In this document: positions 53,956-64,000 of the stretch, in pieces
Layout: every line of letters starts with the position of its first letter
How positions within the stretch are numbered: the stretch's first letter is position 1
Source: Brachypterus glaber
Lineage: Eukaryota; Arthropoda; Insecta; Coleoptera; Kateretidae
DNA length: 64,000 bases
Assembly (NCBI GenBank): GCA_958510825.1
Contig: OY294045.1
Coordinates: 9,165,916 to 9,229,915 of the forward strand
Reading direction: 5' to 3'
The notes under the pieces: generated by a model
Told to the model about the DNA's origin: nothing
Databases searched by the model: none
Seen by the model: only the letters and a program-made list of their open reading frames with translations
Made by a program: the position numbers and the translations under genes

Positions 53956-54362
53956 CACGGAAAAAAAAAATTATAGCTAGGAGCGCTATAACACACATAT
54001 CAAGCAAATTATAATCGCTTATTATATAAATACAAGGCTTTCTCTTACAATTATGGCAGTCAGTGTAAAAATTTATATGAAATACTTTAATTGTTTAGTG
54101 AATAATAAAATATAACAAATAGTATGGCATTTATAGCTTAAATAGATTTAATTATTGTCCGTGCTAATAATTTTTATAATATAATAAAATTTCTGTAAAT
54201 TTATAATAGTGCCTGTAATAAATATAATCGTGTCTGTAATATATATAATCGTTTCCAATTTATTTTTAACATTATTAGTTATTGTGTCCCTTATAATCTA
54301 TAGCTTAAATCACTATAATTTCTTATAATGTATAGCGTAGAGCCCACTAATTTCTTTCCGTG
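53956..54362 (+). mobile_element. TA-flanked MITE, 407 bp, CACGGAAA ends, copy 1
   Basis: The left end CACGGAAAAAAAAAATTATA and the right end ATTTCTTTCCGTG are flanked by TA (53954-53955, 54363-54364). There is no coding capacity. An inverted second copy lies at 55039-55462 with high similarity. Confidence 0.8.
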
Positions 54363-55038
54363 TACAAATCTCTCCGAAATTGCAAATGCTAGATTAGACA
54401 AGTTACTATCGAAATCGCGAAAAGTGTACGATTTAGCCTACGAAAAAAAAATTAAATGAGCTAAGGAAGGTTTCAGTTTATTTCGAAAGGGTTTTATTGG
54501 CCTATTTTAATAAAAAAAACATACTTTATTACTGAATAAATTAAATTCAAAAATTAATATTTAAAAAAATATATAGGATGCTTGAAGAAAAAATAGTAGG
54601 TTTCACTCAGAGGAAAGGTGCATTTTTTACTCGTCTGTAGTTTTCGGACTCCGCTTTGCGTCTTCCGTAAATTCTACAGACTAGTAAAAAAAGCGTCACT
54701 TTTCCTCTTAGTAAAACAATATACTATTTTTTTAGTTTTACAACTAAAAAAAAAATTTTTACAATTGTATAGACGTAATTAAGTAAGCAAAAATTTTAGT
54801 AAAAGCAAAAAATGTGTTTTTCCAAGTTTAGTTGATGTGTAAAATTATAACAAATGTTTATTTAAAAAATGACAAAAGCTGTCAAAATTTAACAAAAACT
54901 ACACAGAATTTGGTGAAGAATCCAAATATGTAAAAATATATGGAATGTTCTACTTAAAAATCAAAAATAGGGGTCGTTTCCGGTTAAACCGGACGTGAAA
55001 AAAAATACGTTAGGTAGTAATTCATATACGGTCTTATA
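54363..55038. other. Spacer between two inverted MITEs, no gene seen
   Basis: AT-rich. A small inverted pair (TTTCACTCAGAGGAAA with GACGC near its partner) lies at about 54598-54715, around TTACTCGTCTGTAG and CTACAGACTAGTAA. Confidence 0.4.
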
Positions 55039-55462
55039 CACGGAAAGAAATTAGTGGGCTCTGCGTTATACATTATAAGATATTTGGTAACAGTGGCAAA
55101 TTATAGTGATTTAAGCTATAGATTATAAGGGACACAATAACTAATAATGTTAAAAATAAATTGGAAACGATTATATATATTACAGACACGATTATATTTA
55201 TTACAGGCACTATTATAAATTTACAGAAATTTTATTATATTATAAAAATTATTAGCACGGACAATAATTAAATCTATTTAAGCTATAAATGCCATACTAT
55301 TTGTTATATTTTATTATTCACTAAACAATTAAAGTATTTCATATAAATTTTTACACTGACTGCCATAATTGTAAGAGAAAGCCTTGTATTTATATAATAA
55401 GCGATTATAATTTGCTTGGTATGTGTGTTATAGCGCTCCTAGCTATAATTTTTTTTTCCGTG
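55039..55462 (-). mobile_element. TA-flanked MITE, 424 bp, CACGGAAA ends, copy 2 (inverted)
   Basis: It starts CACGGAAAGAAATTAGTGGG and ends TTTTTTTTCCGTG, with TA on both sides (55037-55038, 55463-55464). It is the inverse of 53956-54362 apart from a short insertion near 55090-55105. It ends about 30 bases before a candidate splice acceptor. Confidence 0.8.
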
Positions 55463-55493
55463 TAAACACCGTGTAAATTTCTTTTACCTTTAG

Positions 55494-55532
55494 GAACAGT
55501 TATAGGAGCGGGCCACCTTTGTAAAACACCCG
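55494..55532 (+). CDS. Candidate 39-base micro-exon downstream of the NOS1AP exon
   Basis: CTTTTACCTTTAG precedes it and GTACGT follows it, a good acceptor and a fair donor. Entering in phase 1, as left by the 51689-51860 exon, it would encode GTVIGAGHLCKTP and leave in phase 1. The patch is richer in G+C than its surroundings and stays open further (to about 55590). I do not recognise the peptide in NOS1AP proteins. This is speculative. Confidence 0.25.
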
Positions 55533-55905
55533 GTACGTATGTTAAAAATATGAGCAGGTCCCGGAACAGCCCTGGCCTAAAAATAAAAAAAATTATAATT
55601 AATTTAATGTATGACAATTAACCGTCGCGCATTATTTGTAGAAATCACATTAAAACTGTAATAAACATAAAAACTTAATTCATTTGCAAGATATTTATAT
55701 TAATACCTACATATCTATAAATATGTTTAGTACCAACATTGTTTGGAATAAAATGGAATTTATAGCTTTTTCTAGTATGGCAATTTAATTTCTAAGTATA
55801 ATCTGTTTAATTTCATCAATAGAATGAAAATAAACTCGATTTAATGTTCAGATATAAAACAGTTGTTAAGTGGCTACATAAACAATAATACAATTACATT
55901 CTTAA
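55533..55905. other. No gene seen
   Basis: AT-rich presumed intronic sequence. Confidence 0.4.
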
Positions 55906-56509
55906 AGTTTTTGCCGATTTTTGCAGTAAAATCAATTAAAACGTAAAACTTTTATAAAGTTTCTAAACTCGGCTGAGAATCTATCTGAGTAAAAATTTGG
56001 AACAAGGCAGGGGGCCGGTGAACTTACCGGCCACACGAATTCTCAATTTTTTTTAAAACCAAAAAAAAGTACTTACCTTAAATAGTATTTTTGCGAAAAA
56101 AAATTGCGGATTACTCACAAATTAGCGAGAAATTAATTTAAAAAAGTCCGAATTTTGTGCATTTTTAAGTACATTTCTCTTCTTCTTCTGCTTCTCTACT
56201 TTAATTTAGTTTTTGCCGATTTTTGCAGTAAAATCAATTAAAACGTAAAACTTTTATAAAGTTTCTAAACTCGGCTGAGAATCTATCTGAGTAAAAATTT
56301 GGATCAAGGCAGGGGGCCGGTGAACTTACCGGCCACACGAATTCTCAATTTTTTTTAAAACCAAAAAAAAGTACTTACCTTAAATAGTATTTTTGCGAAA
56401 AAAAATTGCGGATTACTCACAAATTAGCGAGAAATTAATTTAAAAAAGTCCGAATTTTGTGCATTTTTAAGTACATTTCTCTTCTTCTTCTGCTTCTCTA
56501 CTTTAATTT
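55906..56509. repeat. 302-bp tandem duplication spanning a transposon end and its flank
   Basis: 55906-56207 is repeated at 56208-56509 with very few changes. Each unit contains about 105 bases of flank (GTTTTTGCCGATTTTTGCAG to GGCAG), then the GGGGCCGGTGAACTTACCGG end and about 190 bases of the hAT-like family of 27108-27945. The duplication therefore happened after insertion. Confidence 0.9.
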
Positions 56510-56995
56510 AGGACCCTGCTAAGATGATAAATAAACAGCGTTGTCAGATTGTGCATATATTGAAAACGTTTTTTTTTCTGAGGTTAATATTAAAAATGTA
56601 CAAAAACCAATCAAAAACTATTTTTTTATAAAAAAAACACAAACGTAAACCAACGCCTCCCATTAAAAAAAAAAACACCAAACCAGCAAACTACCAAACC
56701 AAACCATAGTTAACGTTAACCAACGCCTCCTATTAAAAAAAAAAAACCAAACCAGCAAACTACCAAACCAAACCATTTTTAACGTAAACCAACACACACA
56801 TTAAAAAAAAAACACTCACCAGAAATTCGTGAGTAAAGAAAAAAAACCAAACCAGCAAACTACCAAACCAAACCATTTTTAACGTAAACCAACACACCCA
56901 TTAAAAAAAACACTAACCAGAAATTCGTGAGTATTTTAACAATTTTTTATTATAAAAATTTCAACAATTATTTTATTATATTTATTAATTTTCAG
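56010..56995 (-). mobile_element. hAT-like element of the GGCCGGTGAAC family with internal tandem repeats
   Basis: It begins GGGGCCGGTGAACTTACCGG (twice, because of the duplication) and continues into four imperfect units containing CCAAACCAGCAAACTACCAA and AACGTAAACCAACACAC (about 56640-56935). These are the inverse of units at 27520-27660. The far end is not found, so the copy is incomplete or rearranged. Confidence 0.65.
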
Positions 56996-57299
56996 AGAAT
57001 AGTAAGAGAGCCACTGAAATCAGTGCTGCTACTACAAACCTCGCTTTCGGCCGTATGATCTTCGGCCGTAATACCCACACCGCTAATATCTAATACTTAC
57101 ATCTGACAACGCTGCATTTTTTTACAAACATACACGAAGTTAGAAACATACATGCACGAAGTTAGAAACATGTAATCTGTCATCATTCTTTGTAAAATAA
57201 ACAGTTATTTTTAAATATAAGTTTGTTTTAGATAAAAAACAACATTTTCCGCATTCAGAATTATTTATAATTGTTAGTTTTAGCATTACAGTGAAAAAT

Positions 57300-57499
57300 N
57301 NNNNNNNNNNNNNNNNNNNNNNNNNNNNNNNNNNNNNNNNNNNNNNNNNNNNNNNNNNNNNNNNNNNNNNNNNNNNNNNNNNNNNNNNNNNNNNNNNNNN
57401 NNNNNNNNNNNNNNNNNNNNNNNNNNNNNNNNNNNNNNNNNNNNNNNNNNNNNNNNNNNNNNNNNNNNNNNNNNNNNNNNNNNNNNNNNNNNNNNNNNN
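57300..57499. other. Assembly gap (200 N)
   Basis: A run of N from 57300 to 57499. The round length suggests a scaffold gap of unknown true size. It lies between the rearranged hAT-like element and a 2.4-kb palindrome, both hard to assemble. Confidence 0.98.
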
Positions 57500-57683
57500 A
57501 GCAAATACTGAATTATACTGTCTCATATAAACAAATTTACAACACAGGTTAGGTTGTAATATCCCTTGAAAATTACATGAAGTGCTTGTAACAATAGGTC
57601 GAATTCACAGTAACATTAAAAAATATAGAACAACTGTAAAAAAAGCTGTAAAAACGCGACGGTAATACAGTCAAACACTTTAA

Positions 57684-60114
57684 AGAGCTTAGCAGGGTAA
57701 GCAGGTAAAAAGTGCCCCAGCCCGATTTGAGCTGAGTATTTGTGCAAAAGTTAGCTCCCATAGAGGTCAGTTGATTCCCAGATTTTCAGCCCCCAACGAC
57801 CCCCAGGGGGGTCAGAATTATTTTTTTTAGTTCGACATGAATCATTTTTTTCTCCGGTCCTGCTGATCCGATTGACTTCAAATTTGGAACACATAATAAG
57901 GACTATAGGGATAGTCTACAAAAAAAATATTGTCGATTTGCGACTATTCTAACCTATAAAAAAAATCACTTGTATTTTTTGAAGGGCCGAAAAGGCCCAT
58001 TTTTGGCCGAACACACCCGCCATTTTTTTTTATGTTATGTATTCGTATTCGATCTAAAACATATCAAAAATTTAATTTTTTTCATGTGGTAGAACAGTGT
58101 CAAAAAAAATAAAAACTGCGTCAGGTACGCATTTGTAGTAGTAAGAATTAAGAATATTATTTGGAATAATCGAATTTTAATATAAATAGGTCCAAAAATA
58201 AATATTGAAAATAAATAACAAAAAATGTTTATTCTAAGAAACCAAGCAAAATTAAAATCATAGTCAATTGAAGATCATAAAAATTAAAGTGTAAAGTATA
58301 TAAAGGGTGTATTTGAAATAGCGTAGGAAATTTTAACAGGTGATTCTACATGATAAAATATGACAAAAAGTTCCTATAAATATATGTCTAAGAATGCGTC
58401 ATAAGGGAGCTACGCCCCTTTAAAATTGGCTAAAAAAATCGGTTTTTATTTAATAACTCAGGAACCCTTTTAGATATATCAACGAGGTTTTGTACGTCAA
58501 CTAATCCTACCAAGGCCCGTTTTTATGTGTTATTTTCATGTACTTATTTCAACCAGGGGTGTGCGAAACGGAGGGGACTTATCAGTTTTTTGTCCCAAAC
58601 TTTTTTCTGTTTAATTTTTTTCCAATTTTATTTTTGAAATATGATTCCTCAGGTCAAAATACATAAAAAAGATACTCTTGTTGTAATACTGTAGGATTAA
58701 CCGTTTTCGAGAAAATTTCATTTCAAGGTGAAATTCCACGGTTCGAGGACGAAAAATTAAATACTAAAATGTTGAAAACCAAAATTTTAATGATGCAGGG
58801 CGAATGTACATTAAAAACTAAGAAAAAAACCTCATATGCAGGTACTTCCAAAAATCAATCCTAATTTAGCTATGGTCTCCTAAATATGCACCATTTTTAA
58901 AGGGCTATGGTATACCATAGCTACCGGTAGCTTTAAAAGCGGTTTTTCGACCTACATGTATGGAAAGTTTTTTTCTTAGTTTTTGATGTAGAATAACATT
59001 GCATCATTAAAATTTTGGTTTTCAACATTTTAGTATTTAATTTTTCGTCCTCGAACCGTGGAATTTCACCTTGAAATGAAATTTTCTCGAAAACGGTTAA
59101 TCCTACAGTATTACAACAAGAGTATCTTTTTTATGTATTTTGACCTGAGGAATCATATTTCAAAAATAAAATTGGAAAAAAATTAAACAGAAAAAAGTTT
59201 GGGACAAAAAACTGATAAGTCCCCTCCGTTTCGCACACCCCTGGTTGAAATAAGTACATGAAAATAACACATAAAAACGGGCCTTGGTAGGATTAGTTGA
59301 CGTACAAAACCTCGTTGATATATCTCAAAGGGTTCCTGAGTTATTAAATAAAAACCGATTTTTTTAGCCAATTTTAAAGGGGCGTAGCTCCCTTATGACG
59401 CATTCTTAGACATATATTTATAGGAACTTTTTGTCATATTTTATCATGTAGAATCACCTGTTAAAATTTCCTACGCTATTTCAAATACACCCTTTATATA
59501 CTTTACACTTTAATTTTTATGATCTTCAATTGACTATGATTTTAATTTTGCTTGGTTTCTTAGAATAAACATTTTTTGTTATTTATTTTCAATATTTATT
59601 TTTGGACCTATTTATATTAAAATTCGATTATTCCAAATAATATTCTTAATTCTTACTACTACAAATGCGTACCTGACGCAGTTTTTATTTTTTTTTGACA
59701 CTGTTCTACCACATGAAAAAAATTAAATTTTTGATATGTTTTAGATCGAATACGAATACATAACATAAAAAAAAATGGCGGGTGTGTTCGGCCAAAAATG
59801 GGCCTTTTCGGCCCTTCAAAAAATACAAGTGATTTTTTTTATAGGTTAGAATAGTCGCAAATAGACAATATTTTTTTTGTAGACTATCCCTATAGTCCTT
59901 ATTATGTGTTCCAAATTTGAAGTCAATCGGATCAGCAGGACCGGAGAAAAAAATGATTCATGTCGAACTAAAAAAATTAATTCTGACCCCCCTGGGGGTT
60001 GTTGGGGGCTGAAAATCTGGAAATTAACTGACCTCTATGGGAGCTAACTTTTGCACAAATACTGAGTTCAAATCGGGCTGGGGCACTTTTTACCTGCTTA
60101 CCCTGCTAAGCTCT
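57684..60114. mobile_element. 2.43-kb palindromic foldback element, TTAA-flanked
   Basis: AGAGCTTAGCAGGGTAAGCA at the left is mirrored by its inverse at the right, and pairs sum to about 117799 along almost the whole length (centre about 58900, with an imperfect middle at roughly 58835-58965). TTAA lies outside both ends (57680-57683, 60115-60118). Arms differ by a few substitutions per hundred bases. An inner inverted element with AAAGGGTGTATTTGAAATAG ends (58304-59496) shares blocks with the 42374-43105 MITE family. No transposase is present. Confidence 0.85.
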
Positions 60115-60223
60115 TTAATTTAAAAATTAAGGTATTTTTACAATCGCTATTTAAAACTACAGTTAGGCTTTAAATTTGCTATAACAATTGCTGGCAATAA
60201 ATCTCCTACAATATATTTTTGTT

Positions 60224-60462
60224 TTTAACCTCGTACTATTCTACTTAATTAAGCATCCCCTAAGTCCAGGACTTGTGTGGGCTAGTAGTAGAGGGAACCA
60301 CCGGCTTTAATTGACTTTCGAACCAATATATCTAGGGAGTATGCCTTCGCCAAATTTCAATTATTAATTAACTGAAAAAGGCAATCGGCGTCAGTAAGGT
60401 TTGAACTCACGAACAGTGTCAATGCTATATCGATGCCTTAGACCGCTGAGCAAATTCTTCCA
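60224..60462 (-). mobile_element. tRNA-derived SINE family 1, full copy
   Basis: On the - strand the head (AATTTGCTCAGCGGTCTAAG) and B box (GAGTTCAAACCTTACTG) match the 16608 subtype, followed by the shared body. Confidence 0.8.
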
Positions 60463-60500
60463 TGTTGCTGTAATTGCTGGACATGTTTTTAAAGTGCATA

Positions 60501-61217
60501 CAGTGCTTACATTAAGTCTGGATTAACTTTTTAAAAAACGCTCGGACAGGTCGATTTTTATTTTTTATTTTGCAAATTTTGCTGTAAAAAAAAGTTATCA
60601 AAATTTTCACCCCCTTGCACCCTCCCATCACAACTTTTTTTCATTAGCAACCTACTTGTGACACATCGTTGAAATTCTTATTTAATAAGCTTTCTAACGG
60701 TGTATGATAAACCCTTATTTGGCAAGGGCTTATAAAAAAATGGGTGACTATTTGAAAAAAAAATTGGAAAGGGTGGGGGCAAGGGGGTAAACCAAAATTT
60801 TCAAAATATAAAAATTAAAATCGACTTGTCTGAGCATTTTTTTCTTTAACTTGTAAGTGGGAACCCTCGATTTTATTTTTTTTTTTAATTTTGGTTTACA
60901 CCAACTGTTATCACAATTTTCACACCCTTGCACCCACCCACTCCAATATATTTTTTTTAATAGCCACCTAGTCCTTTGCCAAATAAGGCTTTATCATACA
61001 CCGTTAGAAAGCTTATTAAGTAACCTTTCAACGATATGTCACAAGGGGTGGGTTGCTATTAAAAAAAAAGTTGTTATGGGAGGGTCCAAGGGGGTGAAAA
61101 TTTTAATAACTATTTTTACACAAAAATTTACAAAATTAAAAATAAAAATCGACATGTCCGAGCGTTTTTTTAAGAGACATAACTAAAAAAAATAATCGGG
61201 TGACTTTTTACGCACTG
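60501..61217. mobile_element. TA-flanked inverted-repeat MITE, 717 bp
   Basis: The ends are CAGTGCTTAC and TTTACGCACTG, next to TA (60499-60500, 61218-61219). Inside, CGCTCGGACAGGTCGATTTT is mirrored by CGACATGTCCGAGCG, and GAAAGCTTATT/AATAAGCTTTC blocks mirror around 60830. GGGTGACTTTTTACG near the right end suggests distant kinship with the 12311-13035 family. Confidence 0.7.
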
Positions 61218-61577
61218 TATATGAAATATAAAATAACCTAGTTTTAAAGAATATTTGTAATCTTAGCCGAAAAAGTAAAGAAACACTTATGACAGATTAA
61301 AGAAAAATTTATATAAAAAACACTTTTGTAGTATAAGTAACTTACATTTCAGAAAATGTTCTATTATATTTTGCCCTGCTTGCAGTTTACAGCAATTTAC
61401 ACACATCAAGTTTTTTTAATAAAGCACACTTAACCTAAATTTTTAAACAAGTAAAATACCAAGTTTATGAATTTAGACGTCAGCTTAAAAAATGTTTGGA
61501 CTTTAAAATCTTGCTAAACACACATAACCGCAACTACACGTTTTTTTAGAAATATTCTTGGTTAAATTTTGAATGAC
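61218..61577. other. No gene seen
   Basis: AT-rich spacer between MITEs. Confidence 0.4.
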
Positions 61578-61581
61578 TTAA

Positions 61582-62202
61582 CCCATCAAGGGCTGACCCA
61601 TAAATTTATTGTATAATATATAGTCCAATTAAGTTGTTTTTACTAAAAAAAACTTAAATGTAAACAATTTACTTGTTAGAAAATAAACACCATAATTTCT
61701 GCATACACTGATAAAACAGTTTATTTGTGTCAACTAAATATTTGGTTGGATATGGCCAATTAAATTATTTGGTTGTGACAAATAAATTTTATTTCTGTCA
61801 AATAAACTATTTTGTTCCCGTTAATAAATCATTTTGAAATTAAAATATTTATTTATAAAGAACTTTCACTTTCGGGTTTAGACCGTGTTAATGGATTTTC
61901 ACTTTCACAAAGTGAAAATCCATTAACACGGTCTAAACCCGAATGTGAAAGTTCTTTATATCTTAATGGCCGTGAAAGCTTAAAAATTAAAATATTTATT
62001 TACATGAAATAAATATTTATTTTACTCAAATAAAATTTTTTACCCACAACCAAATAATTTAATTGGCCATATCCAAATAATTCCTTTTTATCAGTGTATT
62101 CTAAGTCATAAATAAATAAATTGGAAACTACATGCATTTTAAAACACTTCTTAGAGAAACCTGTAAGTGTGTATGAATATTTGGACGGTAGTCCCTGATG
62201 GG
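61582..62202. mobile_element. TTAA-flanked MITE, 621 bp, carrying a nested MITE
   Basis: CCCATCAAGGGCTGACCC on the left and GGACGGTAGTCCCTGATGGG on the right are imperfect inverted ends. TTAA flanks both (61578-61581, 62203-62206). Without the nested 391-bp element it would be about 230 bp. Related ends are at 1490-1531 and 5957-6150. Confidence 0.8.
61706..62096. mobile_element. Foldback MITE, 391 bp, CACTGATAAAA ends, TA target, nested
   Basis: The ends CACTGATAAAA and TTTTTATCAGTG are next to TA (61704-61705, 62097-62098). The centre near 61908 is a perfect palindrome of more than 60 bases (GGGTTTAGACCGTGTTAATG and inverse). The related MITE at 5957-6150 has the uninterrupted sequence at this point, confirming both ends. 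Confidence 0.85.
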
Positions 62203-62939
62203 TTAATTGCTTAAAAAATCCGTAATAAAATCAGTCCGTCTGTCCTTTTGTCGATCCGAAATGTGGCATAAGTCATAAGGAGAGATCGGATTTTACCGAA
62301 TCGTGACGTCAAAATCCATAGCCGGGTACAAAAAATTAATAATAATTTTATAAAAATGTTTTATAAGCTATCAAACTACTAAATTTACAAAGAAAAGTAT
62401 ATAAATATTATGAAAATCACCTAGCGTTGAAAATTAAAAAAAAAAAAAACATAACAGATCCGAAAATTATGATTTAGTTGGACTTTTAAATAATCCAAAT
62501 TTTATCTAATAGTATAGTAACATGGTGGCTGGGTATAAATATTATCAAGTGACTCGTCACGTGACGTTTATAACTTGTGAAAAATGTTTTTAAAAATTTC
62601 TTCGAAATTATGATTTTTACTTAAATCCTTTTTTTTTTCATATTATAAATAAAATATAAATAAAATACAAAATTACACAACTAAAACATATAGTGTTTGT
62701 AGAAAAAGAAAGCTACCGACGAAATCTTTTTGTGTTTTATTCAATTTGTGAAGAGGTGACTCGAAGGTGAAATCTATTTGAACTCGTTATAAACATGTAC
62801 TTTGGAGAGATCTAAAAGCTCTAAACTTGTTTCCGTATGCGTCCGAAGAAATAAGTGAGATGTAAGATCAAGCGTCTAACATGTACGTTATTTTATTGGT
62901 TAGAATCACGCGCATGCGGAAACAAGGTTTTAATTACAA

Positions 62940-63092
62940 GTAAGGGTATATCCACAGGCTCGCATAACAACATAGTACATAACAATGCGATGCCGTGATT
63001 GGCTTGATTTGGCGCCATGTATCTTGTAAATTAATCACGGCATCGCATTCTTATGTTTTATGTTCTTATGCAAGCTTCTGGATAGGCCTTAA
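62940..63092. mobile_element. GGCCTATCCAGA-family MITE, copy D, nested
   Basis: It contains CATAACAATGCGATGCCGTG, then ATTGGCTTGAT, and ends AAGCTTCTGGATAGGCCTTAA. It closely matches 21412-21551. It sits inside the inverted-repeat element at 62285-63810, so it inserted later. Confidence 0.75.
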
Positions 63093-63240
63093 ATTAAGTC
63101 ATTTTGTTTGACTTATCCTACCAATGCGAATTAATTTCTTTTTTTGCTCTAACTTTTTCTTTTTTAATATACATACCTATTGGGCCTAATCTAATATTCA
63201 TTTGTCACTGTTCATTTAATTAGTTAAATCCCTTAGTAAA

Positions 63241-63434
63241 ATGTTCGTAAAACTATTACTTACTACGGTTAAATCGTGGATTGAAGATTATCTAGAACTA
63301 GAGTTCGGCAGTAATATTTTAAACTGCACATTTTGTAAAAAAACTTAACTTGGGAAAGGAAAACTAATATTTTAAGACATGTGAATACAAAAACCCATAA
63401 AGGAGATAAGGAGCAAGGACAATTTAATATTTAA
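63241..63434 (+). pseudogene. BED/C2H2-like zinc finger fragment, frameshifted
   Basis: The ATG at 63241 reads MFVKLLLTTVKSWIEDYLEL, then EFGSNILNCTFCKKT and a stop. Moving one base near 63347 gives TWERKTNILRHVNTKTHKG, then DKEQGQFNI and a stop at 63434. C-x2-C followed by H-x4-5-H fits the BED-type finger found at the start of hAT and CGGBP1-like proteins. It would bind the element ends. It is broken by one indel, with no transposase domain behind it. Confidence 0.5.
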
Positions 63435-63810
63435 AGTAAGTAAAAAAATACAAAATTAATTTTAATCACAAGTTATAAACGTCACATTTATTGCAAATAA
63501 AAAACGATAGGCCAGGCAGATTTTTTTTTAACTTGGTAAAAGTAATACTATGCCACAACACTATAAAATTAAATTTGGAATATTAAAGAGCCCAACTAAA
63601 TCGTAATTTTTAGAATTGTTTTTTTTTATTTTCTTTTACTTAAATAAAACGTTAGGGGATTTTCATAATATTTATATAATTTTCTTTGGTAATGTAGTAG
63701 TTTGGCAACATTATAACATTTTTATAAAATTAATATGAATTTGTTAACTTATTGTACCCGGCTATGCATTTTGACGTCACGACTCCCTAAAATCCGATGT
63801 CTATTCATAA

Positions 63811-64000
63811 GGTAATAGGTTTAAAGTATAATCTACGGGAAATTGTGACTATAGGTATGCTTCAGAACTCCACTGAGATGTGATTTTTTGTTCGTGCCAA
63901 ATACTTAAATCTTTTTTTTTAAGAAGTTGTTTTAGCAAAAAGCAATATTTTCTCAGTATTCTAGTACACAATGGAAAGCATTACATATTTTCAAGGCTTG
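63811..64000. other. No gene seen
   Basis: AT-rich end of the window. Confidence 0.4.

Larger units (their letters stand above)
62285..63810 (+). mobile_element. Inverted-repeat element, about 1.5 kb, with a zinc-finger fragment
   Basis: ATCGGATTTTACCGAATCGT, then GACGTCAAAATCCATAGCCG on the left is mirrored by CGGCTATGCATTTTGACGTC, then ACTCCCTAAAATCCGAT on the right. Further inverted blocks lie inside (TGATTTAGTTGGAC; ACGTTTATAACTTGTGA). It contains the broken finger at 63241-63434. The exact ends and target duplication are unclear. Confidence 0.65.

Noticed and set aside
57140..57530. Open frames crossing the run of N
   Set aside because: They exist only because N codons cannot be stops.
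1..64000. An LTR retrotransposon or an endogenous virus
   Set aside because: No pair of LTRs, primer-binding site, gag/protease/integrase motifs or viral genes were seen; the reverse transcriptases found are of non-LTR type.

Overview
The window looks like AT-rich nuclear DNA of an insect. A beetle is possible, but nothing here proves the order. There are no operons, ribosome binding sites or prokaryotic genes. The only host coding sequence I can defend is on the + strand. One is an internal exon at 51689-51860, recognisable as the end of the PTB domain of NOS1AP/CAPON. The other is a likely coding exon at 41448-42050 that I do not recognise and that ends in a clean splice donor. Its 3' phase (0) matches the 5' phase of the NOS1AP exon, so the two could belong to one transcription unit. 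A 39-base candidate micro-exon lies at 55494-55532. The rest reads as intron or intergenic sequence filled with mobile elements.

Layout. 1-8 kb: AT-rich sequence, a 364-bp tandem duplication (1792-2541), two abutting inverted-repeat elements (3245-4421), a dispersed repeat (5183-5515) and a 137-bp tandem duplication (7809-8087). 8.4-16.2 kb: a hammerhead-bearing inverted cassette (8367-8905), the tail of a non-LTR retrotransposon (9310-9990), a mariner-type MITE, a Penelope-like element (PLE) remnant with a GIY-YIG domain (13165-14150), and a 961-bp near-perfect palindrome (15226-16186). 16.6-29 kb: a SINE inside a dispersed repeat, several MITEs, an 838-bp hAT-like element (27108-27945) and the first minisatellite foldback (28495-29042). 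29-40 kb: a tetranucleotide satellite, SINEs, an RNase H remnant split by a foldback, the second minisatellite foldback (33161-33695), a pogo-like relic (34999-35909) and two MITEs. 41-49 kb: the unrecognised exon, then a piggyBac-like transposon (43587-48869) that has swallowed a two-ORF CR1-like retrotransposon. 50-64 kb: the NOS1AP exon, a decayed non-LTR element, a PLE-type inverted repeat, a pair of opposed MITEs, a tandemly duplicated transposon end, a 200-base assembly gap, a 2.43-kb palindrome, a nested MITE pair with an internal empty-site comparison, and an element carrying a broken zinc finger.

Most interesting features. (1) Hammerhead-ribozyme folds recur, usually as inverted dimers, and one (8853-8897) folds completely with a canonical core. 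(2) Two copies of a foldback transposon have arms made of 16-bp minisatellite units and perfect 8-bp target duplications. (3) Insertions can be ordered from nested structures. All boundaries were read by eye; no database or folding program was run.
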